Source: Rhynchopus sp. YZ270_cl-10
Lineage: Eukaryota; Euglenozoa; Diplonemea; Diplonemida; Diplonemidae
Length of the DNA: 64,000 nucleotides
Direction: 5' to 3'
Assembly: GCA_964035575.1 (NCBI GenBank)
Contig: OZ037848.1
Location: forward strand, 682,001-746,000
Below, piece by piece: positions 1 through 9,434 of this stretch. Below the pieces are notes generated by a model that searched no databases, was not told the DNA's origin, and was given only the letters and a program-made list of their open reading frames with translations. The translations under genes and the position numbers were made by a program. Within the stretch, counting starts at the first letter, position 1. Each line of letters opens with the position of its first letter.

Positions 1-311
1 TAGTGGACAGACGCTTGGCACCAATTGAAAATTGAAGGAATCTTAGCATGGTGCGGCCATTTCCATCGTATGTATGTGATGTGTCTTTGAAATACAAAAA
101 CCTCTCGTGAACTGAGTACCCTTAAAAATGTGTATTGTACAGTGACTTCATGGTCATTTTCGAGAGGGGGAAACTCGAAAGAGGAAACAAGTGTGTTCGC
201 ATCTTAACGAAAAGAGACTCTAACGTTGCGTACAAAAAACATTGACTATGAAAATACAAAAATACAAAAAAAGCCCTCTCGTGACAGTGTTCCTAAAGAG
301 AAACAAGAAGG

Positions 312-358
312 AGAAAATTGAAAGTGCAAACACCTTACCGTTACATAGGAGGGGCACT
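312..358 (+). repeat. Family B repeat copy (diverged)
   Basis: It carries the GAAAGTGCAAACACC start and GGGGCACT end of family B, described at 50862. The middle is the CACCGTTCATCGGCGG-type variant, diverged. Confidence 0.5.
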
Positions 359-567
359 GGTTTAAAGGGGGGAATGACCCCCTTGGTGGTGTATCCAGGT
401 TTGAAATCAATTATGGGCTAATGTCACCGTACATTGTGATACATGAGTGTTGAACGAGTGGGTGCCTGTGCACAAAAAAAGCCCGTCTGGGAAGATACTC
501 GCGTGGTTTTTTGGGAGAGTGAGAAAAGGTACGAAGATAAAATATGCTACTGTGACACAAAAGAAAG

Positions 568-633
568 TGAAGTAATTAATGCAGGCACCTCCGACTGACC
601 CACGTACGATGCCAGCCCCGAATGAAAGCGCAA
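568..633 (+). repeat. Family D repeat copy
   Basis: First of six copies. The consensus runs AATGCAGGCACACCTCCGAC, then a GTACGATGCCAGCC box, then ATGAAAGCACAAA. All six copies are in plus orientation and lie between genes. No coding capacity or clear terminal repeats are visible. It could be a SINE-like or functional noncoding element. Confidence 0.6.
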
Positions 634-664
634 GCCACAAAGAAAAGTTGGAATATAAATAACA

Positions 665-778
665 TTTGACTTGAAATACAAAAGCCCTCTTGTGAACAGT
701 CCTTTAGGACATGACCGGGTGCACCGTGGGTGACCCCAACCATGCAGTCATACATCCATTTCGAGGTTAACATCTGAG
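665..778 (+). repeat. Family A repeat copy (near full length)
   Basis: Reference copy of family A, about 115 bp. It starts TTGACTTGAAATACAAAAGC and continues with CCCTCTYGTGAACAG, a GTGCATGACCGGGTGCACC box, a GACCCCAACCATGC box, then TACAATCCATTTCGAGGTT and CATCTGA. About a dozen copies occur in the window, all in plus orientation. A GGTTCTACAATCC segment in better copies loosely resembles a Pol III B box with two extra bases, so a SINE origin is possible but not shown. Confidence 0.7.
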
Positions 779-1161
779 ACAGAATAATAGTACATTACAC
801 AGCTGGAAACAACACTATCGGGGTGCGCTGTGGCACTACTCACATTGCCACCCGAAGAGGCTAGGAAACTTTGCAGACGTCTTATTTTCTTTCGCCGCCT
901 TTTGCCTTTTGCAGATATTATAAAAAAAAATCGCACAAATTGATTAAAACTTTCGTTACTGGTACACTTCTTGACGTGACCCACCTTCAGACACACTGAG
1001 TGGAATAACTACTCAAAGATTCTCCATCTCACCCCCCCCACCCTACCCCACCAACACCAACACCAACTGTTGATGTGAGACCCACCTTCAGACGCACTGA
1101 GAGTTGGGAATGGCGTCCAAATGGTCCTCACGCTCCTCTTATGCGATGGTATTATTTCCTC

Positions 1162-2940
1162 TCAGATCACAACCTCCTCCGCCTTCTTGCCGTCAAGGGG
1201 TAGTGAAGCGCGACGTCGTGGCGAGCGGTACTGTGCCGCTGTGGGCGAGGACGACGCTGTCGGCATGGCACGCACACTGATCGAGGCAAGGTTCTCATGT
1301 GGGTGCGCTGCAACCCAGTGTTGTGGTGTTGTGCGTATGGTGTATGTCGTCGTACCATCACAACCTATGTTCTCATCAGCAAGCCCCAACACAACAAGCT
1401 TCTTCACCGCATCATCTTCATCGAAGTTGACATTCGCGTTGAAATACGTATTGAAAAACGCCTCAATCTGTGTGTCCAGCTCCACTGCCGTGCACGCACC
1501 CCCGCTCCGCCAGAGGAAGAAGTACGCAAGCAATACCTCCTTTACCTCCTGCTCCTTCACATCGTCCACAAGCTGTGCTATCGCCGGTATATCCTGTGCA
1601 CACATCTTCCTTTTCACCCAATTGCTCACATCCCTTTCATACCCTTTTCTCAAATTCATCCACCCCATGATTATCCCTGCCGCGTTCTTTAGGACGGACA
1701 TCAAAAATAGAAACATCAACAGAAGCGTACCACGAACCCGCACACCAACCTCCGGAGAGGAAAACAAATTGCGGACAGCAAGGAGACACAGGACACATGC
1801 CATGGCGAATTTCGCAGCAAAAACAGCAGTGTCCAGCAGCTTCAATTTGATGACCTTATGAGGAAAGACTGCCTCAAGGTCACCAAAGGGAATGTTCTCG
1901 TAGAGCTCCACCTTGATCTCCCCAGGGCACGCAGGACGCTCGGATAAATGCTGCTGCAGTATATTTGCGCTGGATGTCCCCAGCACCGTGCTGCCCCTCC
2001 GCTTGACCCGGTTCCGTAGCTTCAGAGCGTCGCCAATCTGCTTCACCTTCCCCGCCAGGCCGTTGTCCGTGCTCCCATTCCTTCTCTCTTTATACACAAC
2101 ACAGACCCGCTCAAAGGTGGGCTCGCTGACGGTCACCTTCCGGAAAAATGAGGTCCAAAAACCGTCTTCTCTTAAGGCTTCGTGAAGAGACCGCCTGGTG
2201 ACCCGACGTTTACCTTGAATCTCAGAAGGGTTGTGGGTACGTGGTGAAGGTGGCTGTGGTGGTCCAGTCGCAAGCAGTGGATACGTTTCGGCTTCTGCAA
2301 CCACAGCCGCAAAGACGACTTTGGGGCGTTGTTTAGCAAAGGGTGTGAGTGAGTCCAGAAGCGTCTTGATGGCAACACATCTAGAGTGCACACCGTTCAA
2401 TAGGTACTCCAGCTTCTGGGGGAAAAAATGCTCGGTTTTGCTGGTCTGGCCTACCCCCCTCGTGTACACCAAGACATGGTCCTTTAGTGTCTGCCAATCT
2501 CGGTCGCTGCTTTGAAATGGATCGTCATTTTGTATGAAGGAAGCGTCGAGGTTGCTCCATTCTACGGAAACGGGAAAGTCGAATTCATATTCGACTGCAA
2601 GCGCTGTGGTGAAGGTGTCTTGTGTGAGAGGCATGAACTGCGCGGCGTCGAAGAGCGTGGACAGGCAGGAGGTGACGTGGGAGTAGTGGTGGTGGTGGTC
2701 GCTGGGGGGTTGGTCCTTCTTGAATTCGAGGAGCGAGTCGCGCACGTCATCGAGGACAGAGCCGTAGTGCAGTGTGACGACAGCACGGATGTTGTCGACA
2801 AAGGAATCCCACGCAGGACCATCGGTGCTGTCGTTCAGTGCACGTCCAAGTGCTCCAGACAGAGTGCGTACTGACATAGGCAAGAACGTATCCGGTACAA
2901 CATCAACAACAACACCATGTTGGTTTGGTGGTGTGCTCAT
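1162..2940 (-). CDS. DUF3754 / TMEM143-like membrane protein
   Basis: Predicted 592-residue single-exon protein. Two closely spaced hydrophobic segments (about residues 373-395 and 400-428) form a membrane hairpin. They are followed by the helical block typical of DUF3754 proteins, with KEQEVKEVLLAYFFLW at about 462-477 and FDEDDAVKKL at about 506-515. The N-terminal part is soluble and contains a VPDTFLPMSVRTL stretch of the kind seen at the start of this family. Vertebrate TMEM143 is reported as mitochondrial; the biochemical role of the family is not established. The first ATG of the frame is used and lies just after a short C/A-rich leader. The C-terminal tail of about 50 residues is low in complexity and basic. 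Family assignment rests on motif resemblance read by eye. Confidence 0.75.
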   Translation of the reverse strand: MSTPPNQHGVVVDVVPDTFLPMSVRTLSGALGRALNDSTDGPAWDSFVDNIRAVVTLHYGSVLDDVRDSLLEFKKDQPPSDHHHHYSHVTSCLSTLFDAAQFMPLTQDTFTTALAVEYEFDFPVSVEWSNLDASFIQNDDPFQSSDRDWQTLKDHVLVYTRGVGQTSKTEHFFPQKLEYLLNGVHSRCVAIKTLLDSLTPFAKQRPKVVFAAVVAEAETYPLLATGPPQPPSPRTHNPSEIQGKRRVTRRSLHEALREDGFWTSFFRKVTVSEPTFERVCVVYKERRNGSTDNGLAGKVKQIGDALKLRNRVKRRGSTVLGTSSANILQQHLSERPACPGEIKVELYENIPFGDLEAVFPHKVIKLKLLDTAVFAAKFAMACVLCLLAVRNLFSSPEVGVRVRGTLLLMFLFLMSVLKNAAGIIMGWMNLRKGYERDVSNWVKRKMCAQDIPAIAQLVDDVKEQEVKEVLLAYFFLWRSGGACTAVELDTQIEAFFNTYFNANVNFDEDDAVKKLVVLGLADENIGCDGTTTYTIRTTPQHWVAAHPHENLASISVRAMPTASSSPTAAQYRSPRRRASLPLDGKKAEEVVI

Positions 2941-3956
2941 TTTTAGTGGGGGGTCAAATGGTGTGCTTTGTAGTCGTAGCTATTTTTTGAATCGGTAGGT
3001 ACTTCTCCAATTAAGTGAAGTTTGGATCCAATGCAGGGTGCTGACAACAACAAAAAAATCTAGGGTTTTGTTTTATTTGTATCAAAGATGGTTAGGTACC
3101 AACAAAATGTATGAAAATTGTGAAAAAAAATGAAAAAAATTAGGGGGGAAAGAAGAAGTCTCTCAGATCCGTGAGAGAAGCATATGGCGTGTAAGAAAAA
3201 TTGAAATTGAAATTATGTGTGTGCTGTTGTGATGTTGTGAAGGGAGGGGGGTGGGTTTGCGGGGAGGGTCAGTGGGGAGTGGAGGGGGAAAAAAGGAGGG
3301 AATCAATAAGGCTCATTTGACCCGCTTTCAGCACACAAAGACCCGATCTTTTGAGAGGGGAAAATAAGGCATTGGCAGCCTCAAGAGAAAGAGAGAGAGA
3401 GAAGAGAGACTACTTGAGAGCTGAATGTGACGGGGCTGGATGTGCATAGATATGCATTGAACAGAAGCAAGCAAATGGGGTTCCTTGAAAATGCATACAT
3501 TTTGGGCCATATTCTGCGCAAGAATTACCCTAGCAGGCACACCGTACATTCTTTTTTGAGTGTTGAGGCTCATCACAACTTCCAATCTGGGATCGTACAG
3601 CATCAACTGTACTTTGCTTGTTTGCCACAACGGGGGGGTGTTGTCGGGGATAACGTCACTTCCCCAGACCCACATCCCTCCTTGATTCGCGCTATGCTTT
3701 GCAAAAATATGCTGAAAATATCTAAATTGAGAACATTTTTTTGTCACGTTGTCCACCAAAAAAGACACAAAATATGCATTATGTTCCTGAAGGGGGAAAA
3801 AAAAAAGAAGAAATCACCCAAAATCATCCCCAAAGCCCTTTTTTTTGTATCCACATTGGACCAGCTAGCTGCCTATTCAGAGATCCAGAGTCTTCCTTCT
3901 CACACCTCAACATCTTTTCTTTTCTACCGAACCACACATATCCACACGCCCCCCTC
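2941..3956. other. Intergenic, with a possible small ORF
   Basis: AT-rich DNA between two minus-strand genes. The part from 2990 to 3330 shows purine-rich low-complexity sequence and no gene. The 3328-3768 open frame is listed separately. Nothing else recognisable is present. Confidence 0.5.
3328..3768 (-). CDS. Hypothetical ORF, unrecognised
   Basis: An open frame of 146 codons whose central part (about residues 20-105) has a normal amino-acid mix, for example WGSDVIPDNTPPLW and KVQLMLYDPRLEVVMSLN. The ends are low-complexity serine/leucine-rich. I do not recognise the product. It could be an exon of a small gene or a chance frame. The plus strand is also open over part of the region, which weakens the coding case. 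Confidence 0.25.
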   Translation of the reverse strand: MSFLVDNVTKKCSQFRYFQHIFAKHSANQGGMWVWGSDVIPDNTPPLWQTSKVQLMLYDPRLEVVMSLNTQKRMYGVPARVILAQNMAQNVCIFKEPHLLASVQCISMHIQPRHIQLSSSLSSLSLFLLRLPMPYFPLSKDRVFVC

Positions 3957-5105
3957 TTAATAATATTCCGTGCCAAAAATCTTCTTATCATGCGCCTTCT
4001 TCAGCACATTGCGTTCATACGTCTTCACCACTACACCTCCTCCTTCTCCCTCTTTCTTCCCTTCTCCCTCTTCCTCTCCTACCACACAGTCACGATCCAA
4101 CCTGACAGAATGTGGGTACTGCAGCACGACACGCTCTTCGGGAGTGCACTTATTTACTATGTCTTCGCCAAATGCGGCGAATCTGTCGAGATAGGCACGC
4201 CCGTATGCAAAGTTCGCAGGCGCAAAACGGTATAATGCTAACCTCCGCTGTCTCTCAGACTGCCACGGAATCGCACCATGTACTGTGGCCTCTGAGAAGA
4301 AGATGACGTCCCCCTTCTTCGTCTGCGGATGGTATACGTTTTCTTCCCCCTCAGCATCGCCACACTGCGCGAAATCAGACGGAACCGCGAAGTTGAGTTT
4401 ATGCGACCCCTTTACCACCACGTACCCACCGTCATCCGGCCCGGTATCACAGAGACACACCGACATTGCCAGCAACGAATTAAACATACCCCCATTATGA
4501 CAACGGTACTGCAGCTCCGGATTGAAACAGCCCGGGTCCGGTTCTGCTCCCCCCGACGACATAAGCGGGCCACCGTGCAGTGAAAACCCTTCGGAGCCTT
4601 TGTTCTGCAAGATCAACATAGGTTGGTGATCAAGACGGTACCCTTCCCCAACTAAGGCAGTCAAATAAGGAACAAGCCGTGGGTGGGCGAGAAGGCGACG
4701 GAAGAGAGGGGTCTCCCACGCAAGCATCCCCCCCATATCCATGCGAGGTCCTGCAGCGGAAAAGGCCGAAGTGGTGGACCCTGGGGTAGCGGTTGGAGCG
4801 TTTTTTAGTACAACAGTATCGCGGACTTGCAGTGCGGCGGAGTCAAGCTTGCTGTCGATGGCCTGGTTCATTGCATCCACCTCATCAGAAGACAAGGCAC
4901 CTCTCACCACAATAAACCCATTTAAATCAAACAGAAACGTCTGCCGTGGGTCCATCGTTGCTGCGTTATGCACAGCGCGTTTTGGTGCGGAAAATCGAGA
5001 GGAAAATGATGAAGAAACCACCCTGCCCAACACCATCAACCAGGAATATTTGGGATGTCTGTTTTGTGGTGTCTCTCCTGGAGAAAAAAAGGGGGTGTGA
5101 AACAA
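3957..5105 (-). CDS. Phytanoyl-CoA dioxygenase (PhyH) family protein
   Basis: Predicted Fe(II)/2-oxoglutarate-dependent oxygenase of the PhyH family; the substrate cannot be inferred. The fold signature begins with TFLFDLNGFIVVRGALSSDEV at about residues 54-74 and continues through a double-stranded beta-helix core. Candidate iron ligands are the histidine in SLHGGP and the distal histidine in ATVHGAIPW. The HxD of classical PhyH is HGG here, as in a branch of PhyH-like proteins. A closing RRLALYRFAP could supply the 2-oxoglutarate-binding arginine. Three in-frame starts exist: residue 1 (5105), residue 24 (5036) and residue 51 (4955). The segment 24-50 is serine- and arginine-rich without acids and could be a mitochondrial or peroxisomal presequence, so 5036 is attractive. 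The acidic, lysine-rich insert near residues 345-360 is low in complexity. Confidence 0.8.
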   Translation of the reverse strand: MFHTPFFSPGETPQNRHPKYSWLMVLGRVVSSSFSSRFSAPKRAVHNAATMDPRQTFLFDLNGFIVVRGALSSDEVDAMNQAIDSKLDSAALQVRDTVVLKNAPTATPGSTTSAFSAAGPRMDMGGMLAWETPLFRRLLAHPRLVPYLTALVGEGYRLDHQPMLILQNKGSEGFSLHGGPLMSSGGAEPDPGCFNPELQYRCHNGGMFNSLLAMSVCLCDTGPDDGGYVVVKGSHKLNFAVPSDFAQCGDAEGEENVYHPQTKKGDVIFFSEATVHGAIPWQSERQRRLALYRFAPANFAYGRAYLDRFAAFGEDIVNKCTPEERVVLQYPHSVRLDRDCVVGEEEGEGKKEGEGGGVVVKTYERNVLKKAHDKKIFGTEYY

Positions 5106-6081
5106 ATTGGCTTTGGGATGTGTGTAATCTTACGTTTACAGTACGTTAACTCTCGTCATGACTTTGTGCAGTGACATGAGAGGTGTAGTTATAGGTGGGA
5201 GGCTTCAACAATGAAATACCACTACTCTTATCGTCGCTTTACTTATCCAATGATGGGGAGACGGCACCTGAACAGTGGTGAAATATGCAGCGAAACAGTG
5301 GGGGTGAGGGGATAAGAAATGATTTTCTTTTTTTTGTTTTCCACCTCTTGAGAGAGAGGGAAGGGGGTGGGGGAGAAAAAGGGAAGATTTTTTTTTTTTT
5401 TTTTTTGAAAGTTGCCTCAAAAAAAAATAACTATTTTTCGAAATGTTTTGACAAAAAAAACCCTCTTGAAGTTGTGGCATACATTTGCGAGCAACACCCC
5501 GATATGGGGGGTGAAAACACAATGAATATACGCTATGTTCACAAGAAACATAAAAGAACTGTTTATAAAATGAAAAAAAAAACCTAAACCTCTCTTGTTG
5601 CTGTGTGCGAAAAAGAGAGCCAACAAAAAAAGAATAAAAATGTGATGAGAAAAAAAAAATCAGTTGTCGTTTCCTCGCCCCTTCTTTTAGGGGTTTGATG
5701 CGTTGACGCTTCCGCACAAAAAAAACAAAGTAATGTGCGTAAAAAACATTTCATTTACTTTCTATTCTATTGAATAGAAGGTATAATTGGGTGCACTAAA
5801 TGTCCCCAAAAAAAAAGGAGAAGAAGAGTAAAAAAAAAAAAAAATCAACAAAATCATGAAGATGAATGCAGACATCTTCCAATCATTGGGTTTGCTGTGT
5901 ACGCTGCTAAACTAAAGCAGGCTTTTTTTTTGGGGGGGAAGTTTATGGGACTACCTGGCCATCCCTCCGGATGAGCGGTGGTGTGTCCTGCATGTTTTTT
6001 TTTTTTTTGTCTCGGCAATCGCATATCAGCGTACAGCACCCTAGAGAGAGTTGCTTTTTTTTTTGTTTTGTTTTTTTGATA
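5106..6081. other. Gene-free AT-rich stretch
   Basis: Homopolymer-rich DNA with long A and T runs. The minus-strand frame at 5205-5717 is made of low-complexity phenylalanine/serine runs and is not supported. No repeat-family copy is clear here. Confidence 0.5.
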
Positions 6082-6252
6082 AGGGTACCGAAACTTTTTT
6101 TTTTTTGTAAGCGTCACCGCCCGCACTTTTTTTTGGATTTTGCGAAAAAAAAATTATGAAGAAAAAAAAATTATGCAGGTGTTTTTTCTACTGGGGGGGG
6201 GGGAAGCTGGTGTCGGTGACGATTCACCTGCAAGGGAAACGCTTCGAGAACG

Positions 6253-6524
6253 TGTACTGTACTGTACTGTACTGTACTGTACTGTACTGTACTGTACTGT
6301 ACTGTACTGTACTGTACTGTACTGTACTGTACTGTACTGTACTGTACTGTACTGTACTGTACTGTACTGTACTGTACTGTACTGTACTGTACTGTACTGT
6401 ACTGTACTGTACTGTACTGTACTGTACTGTACTGTACTGTACTGTACTGTACTGTACTGTACTGTACTGTACTGTACTGTACTGTACTGTACTGTACTGT
6501 ACTGTACTGTACTGTACTGTACTG
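6253..6524. repeat. Pentanucleotide array (TGTAC)n
   Basis: About 54 nearly perfect tandem copies of a 5-bp unit (TGTAC/GTACA). All six frames are open because the unit lacks stop codons in every phase, so the long frames here are artefacts. Confidence 0.97.
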
Positions 6525-6584
6525 TTACTGTGTTTTGACCATCTGGGGGTACCAAATACACGTTTTTGTATAACCCCTCCCCAA

Positions 6585-6919
6585 GTGTACAGTGTGTACA
6601 GTGTGTACAGTGTGTACAGTGTGTACAGTGTGTACAGTGTGTACAGTGTGTACAGTGTGTACAGTGTGTACAGTGTGTACAGTGTGTACAGTGTGTACAG
6701 TGTGTACAGTGTGTACAGTGTGTACAGTGTGTACAGTGTGTACAGTGTGTACAGTGTGTACAGTGTGTACAGTGTGTACAGTGTGTACAGTGTGTACAGT
6801 GTGTACAGTGTGTACAGTGTGTACAGTGTGTACAGTGTGTACAGTGTGTACAGTGTGTACAGTGTGTACAGTGTGTACAGTGTGTACAGTGTGTACAGTG
6901 TACAGTGTATTGTACAGTG
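6585..6919. repeat. Nonanucleotide array (GTACAGTGT)n
   Basis: About 37 tandem copies of a 9-bp unit, starting 60 bp after the pentamer array. Both units contain GTACA/TGTAC. Open frames across it are artefacts of the repeat. Confidence 0.97.
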
Positions 6920-7521
6920 AATTTTTTCTATAGGTCAACAACTTGGCCATTTCTGCAAAATGACCCCACCACTTCCTGGGATTGGCTCAAAAATGCAAAT
7001 GCCAGCGTTTTCCTTCACATTCCCGCAAACCTTGAAAAATCTTGACACACCAAAAACACCTGCATATTTTTTTTTTCCCTACCATAATTTTTTTTTCTTC
7101 ATAATTTTTTTTCCCGCACGCCCGCACTTTTTTTGGAGATGTGCCGGGACGCTTACAAAAAAAAAAAGTTTCGGTACCCTAATCTGTTTTAGTGTAGCTG
7201 TCAAAGACAGTCTTTACTATTTTGATTTTTTTTTTTGTGTTTTTTTTGTTTTGTTGTATTGACAATCACTTTACTGGTATAAAGATTTTTGCTTTTTTTT
7301 TTTTGTTGTACCGAAAACCACAATTCGGACGTAAAGTAAATTTCAAAAAAGCACCGATTCTTCGCATCGTGAAAATTTTATATTTTCTTTTTCTTTTTTG
7401 CGCTAATCTTGTAACCAAGGGAAGGGTGAACATCCATCTCAGGAACAGGCTCAAAAAAAGAAAAGAAAGAGGAGAGAGAATGCGAGAACAGAAAGAAGAA
7501 GAAAAAGCTTGAACACAAAGT

Positions 7522-7560
7522 GAAGTTGAATAGTGCAAACGCCTCTGGGACAGTAGGCAC
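7522..7560 (+). repeat. Family B repeat copy (short)
   Basis: It reads GAAGTTGAATAGTGCAAACG and CCTCTGGGACAGTAGGCAC. The 3' hairpin half is missing. Confidence 0.6.
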
Positions 7561-7808
7561 GGACAGTCCATAGAAAAGACATATCTTCAACCTCATTTTG
7601 CTAAGTCACCAAAAATAGGAAAAAAAGTTGAAAAAAGAAAAGCTTGTATAAGAAGATGATGGGTCGACAAACCCCCTTACCTTCTCACCCCCACAACCCC
7701 TTTTTTTTTTACCCCCCCTTTTTTTTTGAGGAATTGCCCCTTTTTTGTGAAAACTTGGTTTTGTATTAGACACCCAAGGATGCGCACAAAATTCATTTAT
7801 GTTTTATT

Positions 7809-9042
7809 TCAGAGCTCCTCACCGAACTTCTTGTACCTCTTTTGCGGCTTCTTCCCCTCTTGGCGGCGTCCGAAGTACTGCTTGTTGGTGAGCTTGGGGT
7901 TCTTCTTCTGGGGCACGAAGGGCTTCTTGCCGCCTCCCTTGTTGCTGAGGGTGTTGGAGAAGATGTTCGCCAGGTCCATACCGCTGGACATGGTCTTGGT
8001 GATGAGCTCAGCAGAGCATTTCGGGGAGTGGGTAGGCTCTTCCTTTTCAAAGGCGTTTGCGAGGCATGTCTTCAGGGCAGTGTGGCACTGTGGTGGTGTT
8101 AAGAGTAGGTCACGGCTTTTCAATACGGAGCACGGCCGACTATGGGTGGCTCGCTTGAGCTACAGTCATCCAACAAAGGTTGGTGGGTAAAAACGTTGGT
8201 GGATTTGGGGGCTCAAAAAAATTTGGTGGGTTTTTACCCCACCAACCTTTGTTGGATGACTGTATTTTAGGGACAGGTTCATTCGGCAGACACCATGCAT
8301 GGTCGGATGCCGACGTAAATTGGTTTTGTATACAAGGGAGGGGGAGGAAAAAAATGATGTGCTTTGCTGCATACCTCAGTCTCCATCATCCCCTGCTCCC
8401 CAACACAGTCGTCGTGCACCTGGCAGCAGCCGTCGTACGCATCGCACGGCTCCTCCCCCTCGCATCCGGTGTGCCCAATGCCACAGTACTTACCCCACCG
8501 CAGGGTCAGACCAGACTGAAGAAGGGAGTTGATAACACAGGATAGTATAGGGGGTGTGGTCGAGCCATACAAGACAGTAAAGTAAAGTACCTCTGTGGCT
8601 ATACTTTGTGATTTCACCGTTGTAATACAACGGAAACCACAAAGTAAAGCATCGTTTTAAAGATGTCTTCACACTAGGATTGTGACACCTCTGCGAGTGA
8701 TGTGCGCCATCGAGCGATGTGCATCCATGCACTACGGAAAGGACAGACAATGTAGTTGTCATCTTCATAGGGCCTTATGCATTATCTTTTGAAAAATAAA
8801 ATATGGAAAAAATAGAGAATAAATACCTCACAGCTGTGCGCCAGACATTGGCGTGAACATTTGTCCCCCGGGAGCTTGCCTTGACGTCCCTCCTTTGCTT
8901 TTGCGTGCTTCTTGGGCTGCCCCATCTCGACGTGGCTGTTGTCGTCACGTTGCAGGATGTTTCTTGCAACACGCTCAGCCACCTTGTCACCAAACCCGTT
9001 GACTGCAACCACCATTGCGAGGGCAAGTACAGCTGACCGCAT
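7809..9042 (-). CDS. Secretory phospholipase A2, plant-type, three exons
   Basis: Hydrolyses the sn-2 ester of phospholipids and is probably secreted. The exons are 9042-8827, 8515-8375 and 8087-7809, joined in phase 0 at GAG/GTATTT...TTCAG and GAG/GTATGC...CACAG, giving 211 residues. Residues 1-17 (MRSAVLALAMVVAVNGF) form a signal peptide. The core has the cysteine pattern of plant sPLA2: CSRQC near residue 63, LRWGKYCG at 77-84 (calcium loop), then CEGEEPCD at 90-97 and CCQVHDDC at 102-109 with catalytic His106-Asp107. Cysteines at the start of exon 3 complete the set. A strongly basic tail of about 45 residues (KKPFVPQKKNPK onward) extends beyond the usual length. The chosen ATG puts the signal peptide at the N terminus; an upstream in-frame ATG at 9075 is less likely. 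Intron 2 contains a small MITE. Splicing is inferred from motif continuity, not from transcripts. Confidence 0.88.
8161..8264. mobile_element. 104-bp TA-flanked MITE in a PLA2 intron
   Basis: A near-perfect hairpin. Each end reads TACAGTCATCCAACAAAGG and continues to TAAAAA, giving arms of about 33 bp around a 38-bp loop. TA at both edges and the CAGT start fit a Tc1/mariner-type miniature element. It lies inside intron 2 (8088-8374) of the phospholipase gene. Confidence 0.85.
8601..8649. repeat. Hairpin in PLA2 intron 1
   Basis: TACTTTGTG and CCGTTGT on the left pair with ACAACGG and CACAAAGTA on the right, with small interruptions. It lies in intron 1 (8516-8826) and may be a tiny foldback element. 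Confidence 0.6.
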
Positions 9043-9195
9043 TGTTGTTTCTTTTAGAGAGGTGTTGGTAACCACGGAGACAAAACAAAAACAAAAAAAC
9101 TCCCGTCAAAAGCTTAGTGCTAGAGGAGGAAAGGGCACCCGAAAAGGAGGGGTGTCGTGGGCGCTTGTGTATCTTGGTGATCGTGTGGAGAAGGG

Positions 9196-9233
9196 AGAAG
9201 TTGTAAGTGCAAACACCTCGTGGACGCAGGCAC
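9196..9233 (+). repeat. Family B repeat copy (short)
   Basis: It reads GAAGTTGTAAGTGCAAACAC, then CTCGTGGACGCAGGCAC. It sits 150 bp upstream of the PLA2 start codon. Confidence 0.6.
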
Positions 9234-9434
9234 CGTAAAATACCAATAAATAAAATGGGGTGTGGGGAAATTAGTGTGGGGGGAAAAGGTAGAAAAAATA
9301 TGGGGGGGGAATGACTTTTATTACTGTTTTGCTTTTCCAATTATTCTTTCCTTCGCAACCAAAACTACGTTACCACACTGTAAAATGTGGCATTTTTTGG
9401 TGTACTTAGTGACCTTATTTTGCTTCCACTTTTT

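Larger units (their letters stand above)
1..1161. other. Gene-free left edge with repeat pieces
   Basis: No gene is supported here. The stretch holds partial family A pieces at about 88-130 and 253-298, a family B copy, a family D copy and one good family A copy, listed separately. A short direct repeat reading GACCCACCTTCAGAC occurs at about 977 and 1079, just beyond the 3' end of the DUF3754 gene. Confidence 0.6.
6082..7180. mobile_element. TIR element enclosing two short-unit tandem arrays
   Basis: The ends are inverted repeats of about 95 bp starting AGGGTACCGAAAC, then a T run, GTAAGCGTC, and later AATTATGAAG. They match closely at 6082-6176 and 7083-7180. The interior contains no coding gene. 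It is mostly two satellite arrays plus a spacer at 6925-7040 that resembles the inverted-repeat element at 49.4 kb. No target-site duplication is obvious. This is a non-autonomous DNA element of unknown superfamily. Confidence 0.7.

Noticed and set aside
1-60. Resemblance of TTAGCATGG near position 45 to the U6 snRNA core
   Set aside because: Only about nine bases agree; the flanking U6 sequence and the terminal T run are absent.
5205-5717. 170-codon minus frame
   Set aside because: Composed of phenylalanine, serine and lysine runs from homopolymers; no recognisable domain and no support from context.
6140-7045. Six long reading frames across the satellite arrays (VLYCT, VQYST, VCTVC and similar repeats)
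   Set aside because: They exist only because the 5- and 9-bp units lack stop codons; all frames and both strands are open, and no leader or splice context is present.
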